Shown here piece by piece: positions 18,347-27,023 of a stretch of 45,256 nucleotides of DNA. Position numbers and translations under genes: made by a program. The notes below the pieces were generated by a model that was not told the DNA's origin, did not search any database, and worked only from the letters and a program-made list of their open reading frames with translations. How positions within the stretch are numbered: the first letter of the stretch is position 1; each line of letters opens with the position of its first letter. The stretch comes from Acetobacteraceae bacterium AT-5844 (GTDB lineage: Bacteria > Pseudomonadota > Alphaproteobacteria > Acetobacterales > Acetobacteraceae), in NCBI GenBank assembly GCA_000245075.1, contig JH599964.1, positions 1 through 45,256 of the forward strand, written 5' to 3'.

Positions 18347-18434
18347 ATATTTTCCGAGGGCTTCCGGCCCTGTCAATGGTGGGGCATAAGCCGCGTATCA
18401 AACATTTTCCATTCGCTGAAATGGAGTATTAACG

Positions 18435-20033
18435 ATGCGTCGTCGTGATTTCGGAAGGCTGGCTGCGGCGGCGGGGATGACCGGCCTGATGCCGATGCGA
18501 TGGGCGCAGGCGCAAACACGCGCCGAAAGCCTGCGGGTGCTCAGCGAGGCGGGGCCCAACAGCTTCGATTCCATCGGCCTCGGCGTGAATCGCAACGCCA
18601 TCCAGCTGCACTGGAACACTTACGACCGCCTGCTGCGCTTCGGCACGCAGACCCGGCCGGACGGCACGCTCTATTACGACTACTATACCATCGAGGGCGA
18701 GCTGGCCGAACGCTTCGAGGTCTCCGAGGACAAGAAGACCATCACGCTGCATCTGCGCCGGGATGCCACCTTCCATGATGGCTCGCCCGTGACGGCCGAG
18801 GATGTGAAGTGGTCGCTGGACCGGGTACTCGCCATTCCCGTCGGCAAGTCGCAGTTCAGCACCGGTTCGCTGACGAGCCCGGACCAGTTCGTGGTGGTGG
18901 ACCAGCACACGGTGCGTGTCACCACGCCGCAGCCGGACCGCTTCACCCTGCCGAACCTGGCGGGCACCTATCCCACCATCTTCAATTCCAGGCTGGCGAA
19001 ATCCCATGCCACGGCGTCCGACCCCTGGGCGACGGAATGGCTGAAGACCAATGTGGCGGGCGGTGGTGCCTTCCGGCTTGAGAACCATGTGCCCGGCCAG
19101 AGCCTGACGCTCTCCCGCTTCGACAATTGGAAAAGTGGCACGCTGCCTGGCTTCCGCCGCGTGCTGTGGCAGATGGTGCCCAATGCCCAGTCCCGCCGCA
19201 GCTCGCTGGAGCGGGGGGACGCGGATATCGTCCAGGACCTGCCGCCGCAGGATGCCGTTTCCATCGCGCAGGCGGGCAAGGTGAAGGTGGTGGGCGTGCC
19301 GATGGCGGGCGCCTTCCAGTTCATCGGCATGAACAGCGCCAAGCCGCCCTTCGACAATGTGAAGGTGCGCCAGGCCATCGCCTACGCGCTACCTTACCAG
19401 CAGATGTTCGAGGCTGCCCTGTTCAAGCGCGGCCAGCCCCTGTTCGGTGGCACGCCGAACGAGGCGGATGGCACGGCGTTTCCGCAACCGCTGGGCTACA
19501 GCACGGATCTCGAAAAGGCGCGCGCCCTGCTCGCCGAAGCCGGGCACGCCAATGGCTTCGACACGACCTTCAGCTTTGAGCTTTCCCTTGCCACGGTGGC
19601 GGAGCCGGTCTCCCTGCTGGTGCAGGAGGCGCTGGGCAAGATCGGCATCCGAGTGACGATCGAGAAGGTGCCGGGGGGGCAGCTCGGCACGCGGCTGCAG
19701 AACAAGGAGGTGCCGTTCTTCTTCGAGGCCTCGGCATCCTATTTCTCGGACCCGGACTACTTCTTCCGCATCTTCTACCATGGCCCGACGCGTTGGAATT
19801 TCGGCAGCTACAACAACCCGGAGTTCCAGGCGCTGGTGGACAAGACCCGCTACGAGACGGACAAGGCCGTCTATGATGCAGATGTAAAGCGGATGATCGC
19901 CCTGGCGAAGCAGGACATTCCGATCATCCTGCTGTGGCAGCCGGCGCTGGATACGGGAATGCAGCAATCCGTCAGCGGATATAAGTACCTCTTCCATCGC
20001 CAGCTTGAGCTGCGCACCCTGAAGCGCGGCTGA
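18435..20033 (+). CDS. ABC transporter substrate-binding protein, family 5
   Basis: A 532-residue periplasmic binding protein heading a complete ABC importer operon. The N-terminus MRRRDFGRLAAAAG carries a twin-arginine motif, followed by a hydrophobic stretch ending WAQAQ. Family marks include LHLRRDATFHDGSPVTAEDVKWSLDR (written here in part: RRDATFHDGSPVTAEDV), FDNVKVRQAIAYALPYQQM and a DPDYFFRIFYHG region. Family 5 proteins take up di/oligopeptides, opines, nickel and other amine-containing solutes. GGAG precedes the start. Operon position next to CoA-pathway genes suggests it captures the substrate of that pathway. Confidence 0.93.
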   Translation: MRRRDFGRLAAAAGMTGLMPMRWAQAQTRAESLRVLSEAGPNSFDSIGLGVNRNAIQLHWNTYDRLLRFGTQTRPDGTLYYDYYTIEGELAERFEVSEDKKTITLHLRRDATFHDGSPVTAEDVKWSLDRVLAIPVGKSQFSTGSLTSPDQFVVVDQHTVRVTTPQPDRFTLPNLAGTYPTIFNSRLAKSHATASDPWATEWLKTNVAGGGAFRLENHVPGQSLTLSRFDNWKSGTLPGFRRVLWQMVPNAQSRRSSLERGDADIVQDLPPQDAVSIAQAGKVKVVGVPMAGAFQFIGMNSAKPPFDNVKVRQAIAYALPYQQMFEAALFKRGQPLFGGTPNEADGTAFPQPLGYSTDLEKARALLAEAGHANGFDTTFSFELSLATVAEPVSLLVQEALGKIGIRVTIEKVPGGQLGTRLQNKEVPFFFEASASYFSDPDYFFRIFYHGPTRWNFGSYNNPEFQALVDKTRYETDKAVYDADVKRMIALAKQDIPIILLWQPALDTGMQQSVSGYKYLFHRQLELRTLKRG

Positions 20034-20041
20034 GCCCCGGC

Positions 20042-21061
20042 ATGGCGTTCCTGCTCCGGCGCCTGCTGGGTGTTGTGCCGACCTTGTTCGGGGTCGTCGT
20101 CGCGGCCTTCGTGCTGACGCGGCTGTTGCCTGGCGATCCGGCAGTGTTCTTCGCCAATAGCGTGACGGCCGATGCCGCCACCATCGAGGCGGTGCGGCAG
20201 AAGCTGGGGCTGGACCTGCCGCTCTGGCAGCAATTCCTGATCTATACGGGGCAGTTGCTGAGAGGCGACCTTGGCAACTCCATCGGCAGCGGGCAGCCCG
20301 TGGCGGTGGACCTGCTGCGGCTTCTACCGGCCTCCGCCGAGTTGACGCTGGTGGCTTTCGCGCTGGCGGTGCTGGTTGCGGTGCCGCTCGGCATCGCCGC
20401 CGCGTTGCGCCCGGGCTCGATCATCGACCATGCATGCCGCCTTCTCAGCACGGCGGGGGTTTCCTTGCCCACCTTCGTCACGGGCCTGCTGCTGATCTAT
20501 ATCTTCTACTACCAGCTGGGCACGGCGCCGGAGCCGATCGGCCGGATCGACCCTTTCGCCATTCCGCCGCCCGCCGTCACCGGCTTCCTGCTGATCGACA
20601 CGCTGCTGGCCGGAGACAGTGAGGGCTTCGTTGCAGCCGCCCGGCAGATCGTGCTGCCGGCGGTGACGATGGCGCTGTTCGCCCTCGCGCCGCTGGCGCG
20701 AATGACCCGCGCCTCCATGCTCGGCGTACTGGGCAGCGAGTTCATTCGCACCGCGCGCGCGAACGGACTGCGGCGGCGGAAGATCATCTTTTCCTATGCG
20801 CTGCGAAATGCCCTTCTGCCGATCGTGACCACGCTGGGCATGGTCTTCTCCAACATGCTCGGGGCCAATGTCCTGGTGGAGCGTGTGTTTGCCTGGCCGG
20901 GCGTGGGGTCCTATGCGCTCGACTCTCTCATCGCGCTGGATTACGCGCCGGTCCAGGGCTTCATGCTGCTGATGGCGACGATCTTCGTGCTGGTGAACCT
21001 CGTCATCGACCTTGCCTATGCGGTGATCGACCCGCGCACGGGGCTGTTCCAGCATGCGTGA
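20042..21061 (+). CDS. ABC permease, DppB/OppB type
   Basis: A 339-residue inner-membrane permease with about six hydrophobic segments, starting LLRRLLGVVPTLFGVVVAAF. The cytoplasmic EAA loop that contacts the ATPase is visible as RTARANGLRRRKIIFSYALR. The C-terminus DLAYAVIDPRTGL is standard for DppB-type proteins. It lies 8 bp after the binding protein and overlaps the next permease by 8 bp. It forms the translocation channel with that partner. Confidence 0.94.
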   Translation: MAFLLRRLLGVVPTLFGVVVAAFVLTRLLPGDPAVFFANSVTADAATIEAVRQKLGLDLPLWQQFLIYTGQLLRGDLGNSIGSGQPVAVDLLRLLPASAELTLVAFALAVLVAVPLGIAAALRPGSIIDHACRLLSTAGVSLPTFVTGLLLIYIFYYQLGTAPEPIGRIDPFAIPPPAVTGFLLIDTLLAGDSEGFVAAARQIVLPAVTMALFALAPLARMTRASMLGVLGSEFIRTARANGLRRRKIIFSYALRNALLPIVTTLGMVFSNMLGANVLVERVFAWPGVGSYALDSLIALDYAPVQGFMLLMATIFVLVNLVIDLAYAVIDPRTGLFQHA

Positions 21062-21899
21062 GAAGCTCTCTCTGCTGCGCTACGTCCTGGCCGGGAATCC
21101 GGTGACGCTGCTCGCGCTGGTGATGCTGGCGGTGCTGCTTGGCTGTGCCGTGCTGGGCCCGTCCCTGGTGCCGTATGATCCCATCGCCACCAATACATCG
21201 GTGGCCTTGCAGGCGCCCTCCGCCGCGCATTGGTTTGGCACGGACCAACTGGGACGGGACGTGTTCTCCCGCGTCGTCGTCGCGGCGCGGCTGGATCTGT
21301 CCATCGCCTTTGCGGCCGTGCTGCTGTCCATGGCGATTGGGTCGGTGCTCGGTGCCGCCATGGGATATTTTCGGGGCTGGCTGGACACGGCGGCAAGCCG
21401 CGCGACCGACGTGCTGATGGCCTTCCCGCTTTTCGTGCTGGCCATGGCCATGGTGGCGGCGCTGGGCAATTCCGTCTCCTCCGTCGTCTATGCGACGGCG
21501 GTGATCAACCTGCCTTTCTACATCCGCCTCGCGCGTGCCGAGACCAGTATCCGGCGGGACATGGGCTATATCGAGGCCGCCCGCGTCGGCGGCTCCGGCC
21601 ATGCGCGCATCCTGCGGGTGTTCCTGCTGCCCAATATCCTGCCGTCACTGGTCGTGCAGGCCTCGGTCAATCTCGGCTGGGCGGTGCTGAACACGGCGGG
21701 CCTGTCCTTTATCGGCCTGGGCGTGCGGGCGCCGACGCCTGAATGGGGAATCATGGTGGCGGAGGGCGCGCAGTTCATCGTCTCCGGCCGCTGGTGGATC
21801 GCGGCCTTTCCTGGTGCCGCGCTGATGCTGGCTGTCTTCTGCTTCAACCTGCTGGGCGATGGGCTGCGGGACATCGTCGATCCCCGGAGCCGCACGTGA
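21054..21899 (+). CDS. ABC permease, DppC/OppC type
   Basis: A 281-residue partner permease. It shows the DppC-type N-terminal segment before the first periplasmic region, HWFGTDQLGRDVFSRVV, the EAA loop GYIEAARVGGSGHARILRVF and the family ending NLLGDGLRDIVDPRSRT. About six membrane segments. Its stop overlaps the ATPase start as GTGA. Confidence 0.94.
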   Translation: MREKLSLLRYVLAGNPVTLLALVMLAVLLGCAVLGPSLVPYDPIATNTSVALQAPSAAHWFGTDQLGRDVFSRVVVAARLDLSIAFAAVLLSMAIGSVLGAAMGYFRGWLDTAASRATDVLMAFPLFVLAMAMVAALGNSVSSVVYATAVINLPFYIRLARAETSIRRDMGYIEAARVGGSGHARILRVFLLPNILPSLVVQASVNLGWAVLNTAGLSFIGLGVRAPTPEWGIMVAEGAQFIVSGRWWIAAFPGAALMLAVFCFNLLGDGLRDIVDPRSRT

Positions 21900-23584
21900 G
21901 CGACGCCTTGCTGTCGGTGCGCGACCTCTCGGTCGAGTTCCGCACCCGTTCGGGCATCGTGCCTGCTTTGCGCGGTGTTTCTTTCGAGGTTGCGCCGGGC
22001 GAGATGCTGGGCATCGTGGGGGAGAGTGGCTCCGGCAAGTCGGTGACGGCCTATTCCGTGCTGGGGCTGCTGGAGGCTTCCGCACGCGTCACAGGCGGGC
22101 AGGCGATCTTCGGCGGGCGGGATGTGCTGCGGCTGGGGCAGGCGGCGCTGAACGAGCTGCGCGGGGCGGAGATGTCCATCGTCTTCCAGAACCCGCGCAC
22201 CGCCCTGAATCCCATCCGCCCGGTGGGCGCGCAGATCGCCGACGTCATCGCGCGGCACGACCCGGCGCCGCCCGCCGTTATTCGCGAGCGGGTGCTGGAG
22301 GCGTTGCGGCAGATGCGCATCGCGGAGCCGGAGCGGCGGGCCTCGGCCTATCCCTTCGAGCTCTCGGGCGGCATGTGCCAGCGCATCGGCATCGCCATGG
22401 CACTGGCCTGCGCGCCGCGCCTGCTGATTGCCGATGAGCCGACCACGGGGCTGGATGTCACCACCCAGGCGGCGGTGATGGACCTGTTCCGGGATGCGGT
22501 GCGCGCGCGTGGCGTGGGCTCCATCCTCATCACCCACGATCTCGCCCTGGCATCGCAGTACTGCGACCGCATCGTGGTGATGCAGACGGGTAAGGTGGTT
22601 GAAGATGCCCCGGTCAGTGAGATCTTCGCGCGGCCGCGCCATCCCTATACCCAGCGCCTGCTGCGCAGCACGCCGTCCTCGGTGGACCGGATCGAAGATC
22701 TGGTGCCGGAGGAGGAGCCGGTTGCGCCGGCGCCGCCCCGTGCGCCCACCAGCGGCCCGCCGGTGCTGGAAGTGCGCGGGCTGCGCAAGAGTTATGCGCT
22801 CTCCCGCCCCGGCCTGTTTTGGTGGCGGCGGAATACGGAGCGGTTGCAGGCTGTTGGTGGTGTGGGGCTGGCCATCCAGCCTGGTGAAGCCGTGGGGCTG
22901 GTGGGGGAGTCGGGCTGCGGCAAGTCCACGCTGTCGCGCATGATCTGCCGCCTGATCCAGCCGGATGAGGGCGAGGTACTGCTGGATGGCGAGCCGATTC
23001 ACCGCATCGCGCCCGGGCGTTTTGCGCGCATGCCGCAGCGACGGCAGATCCAGATGGTGTTCCAGGACCCGACGGAAAGCCTGAACCCGCGCTTCAGCGT
23101 GTTCGATGCCATTGCCGATCCGGTGAAGCAGCTTATGCCGCGCGAGGGCACCGCCTTGCTGCGCCAGCGGGTAGAGCGGGCGGCGGCGCAGGTGGGGTTG
23201 CCGCTGGCATTGCTGCCGCGCTACCCGCACCAGCTTTCCGGCGGCCAGAAGGCGCGCGTGGGCATCGCCCGCGCCATGGCGGTGGAACCTCGCCTGCTGG
23301 TACTGGACGAGCCGACCAGCGCGCTCGATGTCTCCGTCCAGGCCGTGGTGCTGAAGCTGCTGACGCGGCTGCGGCGGCAGGAGGGAGTGGCGCAGTTGTT
23401 CGTCAGCCACGACCTGAACGTCGTGCGGCTGCTCTGCGACCGCATTCTGGTGATGCATAAGGGCCAGGTGGTGGAAAGCGGTCCGGCCGAGCAGGTGTTC
23501 AACAACCCGGCGCATGATTACACGCGCAGCCTGCTGGCCGCCATTCCGCGCCTTCCCATGCCGCAGGAGGCGGGCACCCTATGA
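21896..23584 (+). CDS. Fused dipeptide-type ABC ATPase (DppD-DppF in one chain)
   Basis: A 562-residue protein holding two complete nucleotide-binding domains. Domain 1: Walker A GESGSGKS, Q-loop in MSIVFQNPRTALNP, signature LSGGMCQR, Walker B LLIADEPTTGLDV. Domain 2: Walker A GESGCGKST, Q-loop MVFQDPTESLNPRF, signature LSGGQKAR, Walker B LLVLDEPTSALDV. A proline-rich linker (EEEPVAPAPPRAP) joins them, and each domain ends with the oligopeptide-type extension (HPYTQRLL; HDYTRSLLAAIP). In many relatives the two are separate genes. The GTG start gives a GTGA overlap with the permease; a frame open further upstream lies inside that gene. Confidence 0.93.
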   Translation: MSDALLSVRDLSVEFRTRSGIVPALRGVSFEVAPGEMLGIVGESGSGKSVTAYSVLGLLEASARVTGGQAIFGGRDVLRLGQAALNELRGAEMSIVFQNPRTALNPIRPVGAQIADVIARHDPAPPAVIRERVLEALRQMRIAEPERRASAYPFELSGGMCQRIGIAMALACAPRLLIADEPTTGLDVTTQAAVMDLFRDAVRARGVGSILITHDLALASQYCDRIVVMQTGKVVEDAPVSEIFARPRHPYTQRLLRSTPSSVDRIEDLVPEEEPVAPAPPRAPTSGPPVLEVRGLRKSYALSRPGLFWWRRNTERLQAVGGVGLAIQPGEAVGLVGESGCGKSTLSRMICRLIQPDEGEVLLDGEPIHRIAPGRFARMPQRRQIQMVFQDPTESLNPRFSVFDAIADPVKQLMPREGTALLRQRVERAAAQVGLPLALLPRYPHQLSGGQKARVGIARAMAVEPRLLVLDEPTSALDVSVQAVVLKLLTRLRRQEGVAQLFVSHDLNVVRLLCDRILVMHKGQVVESGPAEQVFNNPAHDYTRSLLAAIPRLPMPQEAGTL

Positions 23585-24033
23585 GCGAACAGATCTGGTT
23601 CGAGGATTTCGAGCCCGGGAGGGTGCTGGAAAGCCCGCCGCGCCGCATCACGGTGGAGGATATCGACCGGTACGCGGCGCTGACGGGCGAGGATCACCCC
23701 GTCCATATGGATGAGGAATTTGCCCGGGCTGCCGGCTTCCGGGGGCGGATCGCGCATGGGTTGTTCGCCCTCGCGCTGGTGGAGGGGCTGAAGGCGCGGA
23801 TGGGCGGGTTCGACCGTAGCGTCATCGCTTCCCTCGGTTGGGACAAGGTGCGCTTCCTGGCACCGCTGGAGCCGGGGGATGAAGTGCGGCTGCGGCTGGA
23901 ACTGGTGGAGAAGCGGCCGAGCTCCAAGCCCGGGCGCGGCGTGGCCACGGAGCGCGGCTCTCTGGTGAAGGCGGATGGCACCGTGGTGGTGACGGGGGAC
24001 CACGCCATCATCCTGTTGAACCGGCCAGGCTGA
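23581..24033 (+). CDS. MaoC-like (R)-specific enoyl-CoA hydratase
   Basis: A 150-residue single hotdog-fold protein. The hydratase motif TGEDHPVHMDEEFARAAGF supplies the Asp/His pair of this family, followed by GRIAHGLFALAL. It lacks the exact GDxNPxH form seen in the paralogue at 32592, but D-H-P-x-H variants are common in MaoC dehydratases. The start overlaps the ATPase stop by 4 bp, so an enzyme is built directly into the transport operon. It probably hydrates an unsaturated acyl-CoA of the pathway. Confidence 0.88.
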   Translation: MSEQIWFEDFEPGRVLESPPRRITVEDIDRYAALTGEDHPVHMDEEFARAAGFRGRIAHGLFALALVEGLKARMGGFDRSVIASLGWDKVRFLAPLEPGDEVRLRLELVEKRPSSKPGRGVATERGSLVKADGTVVVTGDHAIILLNRPG

Positions 24034-24110
24034 TGCTGTCCTGCTGGACATCGCGGCTGGCAGGCTCGACCTTGCCCATCGTGGACACATGACGGAAGGC
24101 GGGAACGGGA

Positions 24111-24491
24111 ATGACCGAGCGTGAACAGGTGCTGGCCGTGGTGCAGGGTTACTTCGACGCGCTGTACAATGGCAGCGTGGAGGGGTTCCGCGCCATCTTC
24201 CACCCCCAGGCACAGCTTTTCACGGCCGAGGGTGGCAACGAGGCGGCGCTGGATTTCGAGAGCTATATGCAGCGCGTGGCGGGCCGTGTCGCTCCCGCTT
24301 CCCGCAATGACCAGCGCTTCGATGAGGTGGTGAGCGCCACCATCGCCAGCCCGACCACGGCGCATGTGCGGGTGAAGGATGCCCTGGCGCCCAACCATTT
24401 CGTGGATGAGTTGCTGCTGGTGAAGTTCGCCGATGGCTGGAAGATCGTCTGCAAGGCCTATGCCTACAACAATGCGGCGCGTGCGGGATGA
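24111..24491 (+). CDS. NTF2-like protein (SnoaL/lumazine-binding-type)
   Basis: A 126-residue alpha+beta cone protein: helix EQVLAVVQGYFDALYNGSVEGF, then FHPQAQLF, and a closing sheet with DELLLVKFADGWKIVCKAY. Such proteins are small isomerases, hydrolases or simple ligand-binding proteins; no catalytic set can be named here. GGAAGG and GGGA lie before the start. It overlaps the following crotonase by 4 bp, so it is made together with the pathway enzymes. Confidence 0.75.
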   Translation: MTEREQVLAVVQGYFDALYNGSVEGFRAIFHPQAQLFTAEGGNEAALDFESYMQRVAGRVAPASRNDQRFDEVVSATIASPTTAHVRVKDALAPNHFVDELLLVKFADGWKIVCKAYAYNNAARAG

Positions 24492-25264
24492 TCCGCACCA
24501 AGGTCGTCGAGGAGAGGATTTTCGTCATCACGATGGATCGCCCGCCGGCGAATGCCATCGACCAGGTGATGAGCGACGGCCTCGATGCGGCCTTCACCCG
24601 GTTCGAGACGGATCCCTCGCTGCTGGTGTGCATTATCACCGGCGGTGGGGAGCGATTCTTCTCGGCGGGGTGGGATCTGAAGGAGGTCGCTGCCGGACGG
24701 GATGACGAAAACGGCTTCGGCAGCGGTGGCTATATGGGCCTCACCGAACGGTGGGGGTTGGTGAAGCCCGTGATCGCGGCGGTGAATGGCACCGCTGGCG
24801 GCGGCGGCTTTGAGCTGGCCTTGGCTTGCGATCTGGTCGTGGCGGCGGAAGGCGCGCGCTTCGTGCTGCCGGAAGTGCGCCATGGGCTGGTGGCGGAAGG
24901 CGGAGGGGCAATCCGCGCCCCGCGTCGCCTGCCGCCGATGCTGGCCATGGAATTGCTGCTCACGGGCCGCCCTGCCACCAGCGATGAACTGCACCGCCAC
25001 GGCTTCGTCAATCGTGTCGTGCCTGCCGGGCAGGTGTTGGAGGCGGCGCTGGAACTGGCGCGCGCCATCTGCGCCGCGGCGCCGACATCCGTGGCGGCAA
25101 CGAAGGAAATCGTGCAGCGCACATCGCACCTCCCGGTGCGGGAGGCCTATGCCGAGATGCGCCATGGCGACCTTCCGGCGTATCGGCGCATGAGGGCCTC
25201 TCCCAACCGCGTGGAGGGGCCGCGCGCCTTCATCGAGAAGCGGCCTCCACGCTGGACAGGCTGA
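24488..25264 (+). CDS. Enoyl-CoA hydratase/isomerase, CaiD-like
   Basis: A 258-residue crotonase. The oxyanion-hole regions are FSAGWDLKEV and NGTAGGGGFELAL; both conserved glutamates are present (GGGGFEL and VLPEVRHG). The end GPRAFIEKRPPRWTG parallels the crotonase at 16367, so the two are probably paralogues working on related intermediates. It is the last gene of the plus-strand transport operon; 70 bp follow before the ligase, containing the operator-like element. Confidence 0.92.
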   Translation: MIRTKVVEERIFVITMDRPPANAIDQVMSDGLDAAFTRFETDPSLLVCIITGGGERFFSAGWDLKEVAAGRDDENGFGSGGYMGLTERWGLVKPVIAAVNGTAGGGGFELALACDLVVAAEGARFVLPEVRHGLVAEGGGAIRAPRRLPPMLAMELLLTGRPATSDELHRHGFVNRVVPAGQVLEAALELARAICAAAPTSVAATKEIVQRTSHLPVREAYAEMRHGDLPAYRRMRASPNRVEGPRAFIEKRPPRWTG

Positions 25265-25291
25265 GGCCGGGCCGCGATACTGGCTCAATCT

Positions 25292-25316
25292 GAAACCGCG
25301 TTTCTATATCAGAAAC
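25292..25316 (+). promoter_or_regulatory. Operator-like 25-bp element, copy B
   Basis: Reads GAAAC-CGC-GTTTC-TATATCA-GAAAC and is the most symmetrical of the three copies (GTTTCT-N5-AGAAAC). It ends 18 bp before the ligase ATG. TATATC inside it resembles a -10 box, so binding there could block RNA polymerase. Confidence 0.75.
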
Positions 25317-25334
25317 ACGTAAGAGGGCCTTCGC

Positions 25335-27002
25335 ATGACGCAGCAGTCGGAACCGCCCTTCTGGCCGGCCGGCGTGCCGCAGCATGTCGGGGCCATGCCG
25401 CGTAATCTGGGTGAGGCCTTGCGGCTGTCGGCAGCGCGGCGGCCGCACCATACGGCGCTGGTTTTTTATGGCGCCGAGCTGAGCTTCGCGGAACTGCTGG
25501 CGCGGGTGGAGCGGCTGGCGGGCTTCCTGCAGCATCGCTGTGGCCTGCGGAAGGGTGACCGGGTACTGCTGGACATGCAGAACTCGCCGCATTTCGTCAC
25601 CGCCTTCCAGGCGATCGTCCGGGCCGGCGGCGTGGTGGTCCCGGTAAATCCCATGAACATGGCTGCCGAGCTGGCCTATCTCTGCCAGGACAGCGGTGCA
25701 CGCATTGCCCTGGTGGGTGCGGAACTGCTGGACCGGTTCGCGGGATTGATGCCGGCGCCGCTGGAGCATGTCGTCATTGCCAGCTACGCCGATGAGCTGC
25801 CGCAGCCGCCGCTCTTCCGGCTGCCGCCCGTGATGGCGGAGAGCGTGCTGCCGCCTGTTCTGCCGCCGGGTGGCATTGCCTGGGCCGAGGCGCTGGCGGA
25901 GACGCGGGCGCCGCGCCCGGATGACGCCACGCAGGATGACCTCTGCGTCATGCCCTACACGTCCGGCACTACGGGCAAGCCGAAGGCCTGTGCGCATACT
26001 CATGCCAGTACGCTGTTCACCGCCATCGCGCAGGCCGCCTGGTACCGTTATGACGATGATACGGTGGTGACCGGCTTCATGCCGATGTTTCATGTCGCCG
26101 GCATGCAGGTTTCCATGAATGGGTGTGTCGTATCCGGCGCCACGGTCGTCATCATGGCGCGTTGGGACAGGGATCTGATCTCGCCGCTGTTCACGCGTTA
26201 TGGCGTGACAATCTGGAGCGCGGCGCCGACCATGGTCGTCGATGTGCTCGCCTCGCCGAATTTCGACGAACGTGCCTTCTCGAAGCTGCGCGTGCTGACG
26301 GGAGGCGGCTCCACCATGCCTACAGCGGTGGCCGAAAAGCTGGAACGCCGCTGGGGACTGAAATTTGTGGAAGGCTATGGTCTCAGCGAGACCATTGCTG
26401 CGACACACCTGAACCCGCCGGAGCGGCCAAAGCCGCAATGCATGGGCATCACCATCCAGAATACCGTCTCACGCATCATCGACCCGGAGACCCTGGAAGA
26501 GTTGCCGGCAGGGGAGGTGGGTGAGATCATCATCGCCGGACCGCAGGTCATGCGTGGATACTGGAACCGCCCGGAAACCGATAGCGAGGCATTTATCCAT
26601 CGCGATGGTCTTCGCTTCCTTCGCACCGGCGATCTCGGACGCGTGGACGAGGAAGGGTATTTCTACACCGTCGACCGGCTGAAGCGAATGATCAGTGTCA
26701 GCGGCTACAAGGTCTGGCCCGCCGAGTGCGAGGCGACGCTCTATCATCATCCGGCCATTCAGGAATGCTGCGTCATCTCCGCACCGGATTCCTACAGGGG
26801 CGAGACGGTGAAGGCCTTCGTCGTGCTGCGGCCCGGAGAGAAGCTGGATGCAGCCGGGCTCATGGAATGGGCGCGTGGCGTGATGGCCGCGTACAAGGTG
26901 CCACGGCTGGTGGAATTCGTGGAAAGCCTGCCGCGCTCCGGCAGCAACAAGATCGACTGGCGCTCGTTGCAGGTGGCGGAGTGGGGGAAGGCCGGGGTCT
27001 GA
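25335..27002 (+). CDS. Acyl-CoA synthetase (AMP-forming ligase)
   Basis: A 555-residue ANL-superfamily enzyme that activates a carboxylic acid to its CoA ester via an acyl-adenylate. Motifs: YTSGTTGKPKACAHTH (ATP loop, about residues 207-222), VEGYGLSETIAATH, RTGDLGRVDEEGYFYTVDRL with the hinge, and the catalytic lysine region SGSNKIDWRS near the C-terminus. It resembles CaiC and long/medium-chain ligases. AGAGGG precedes the ATG. It is monocistronic by position, with its own operator-like element and a bidirectional terminator at its end. It would make the first intermediate for the acyl-CoA dehydrogenases. Confidence 0.93.
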   Translation: MTQQSEPPFWPAGVPQHVGAMPRNLGEALRLSAARRPHHTALVFYGAELSFAELLARVERLAGFLQHRCGLRKGDRVLLDMQNSPHFVTAFQAIVRAGGVVVPVNPMNMAAELAYLCQDSGARIALVGAELLDRFAGLMPAPLEHVVIASYADELPQPPLFRLPPVMAESVLPPVLPPGGIAWAEALAETRAPRPDDATQDDLCVMPYTSGTTGKPKACAHTHASTLFTAIAQAAWYRYDDDTVVTGFMPMFHVAGMQVSMNGCVVSGATVVIMARWDRDLISPLFTRYGVTIWSAAPTMVVDVLASPNFDERAFSKLRVLTGGGSTMPTAVAEKLERRWGLKFVEGYGLSETIAATHLNPPERPKPQCMGITIQNTVSRIIDPETLEELPAGEVGEIIIAGPQVMRGYWNRPETDSEAFIHRDGLRFLRTGDLGRVDEEGYFYTVDRLKRMISVSGYKVWPAECEATLYHHPAIQECCVISAPDSYRGETVKAFVVLRPGEKLDAAGLMEWARGVMAAYKVPRLVEFVESLPRSGSNKIDWRSLQVAEWGKAGV

Positions 27003-27014
27003 GTACCCCGGCCT
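26989..27014. terminator. Bidirectional terminator hairpin
   Basis: AGGCCGGGGT and ACCCCGGCCT form a perfect 10-bp stem with a 6-nt loop, covering the ligase stop codon, between convergent genes. Confidence 0.65.
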
Positions 27015-27023
27015 CACGCCGCC

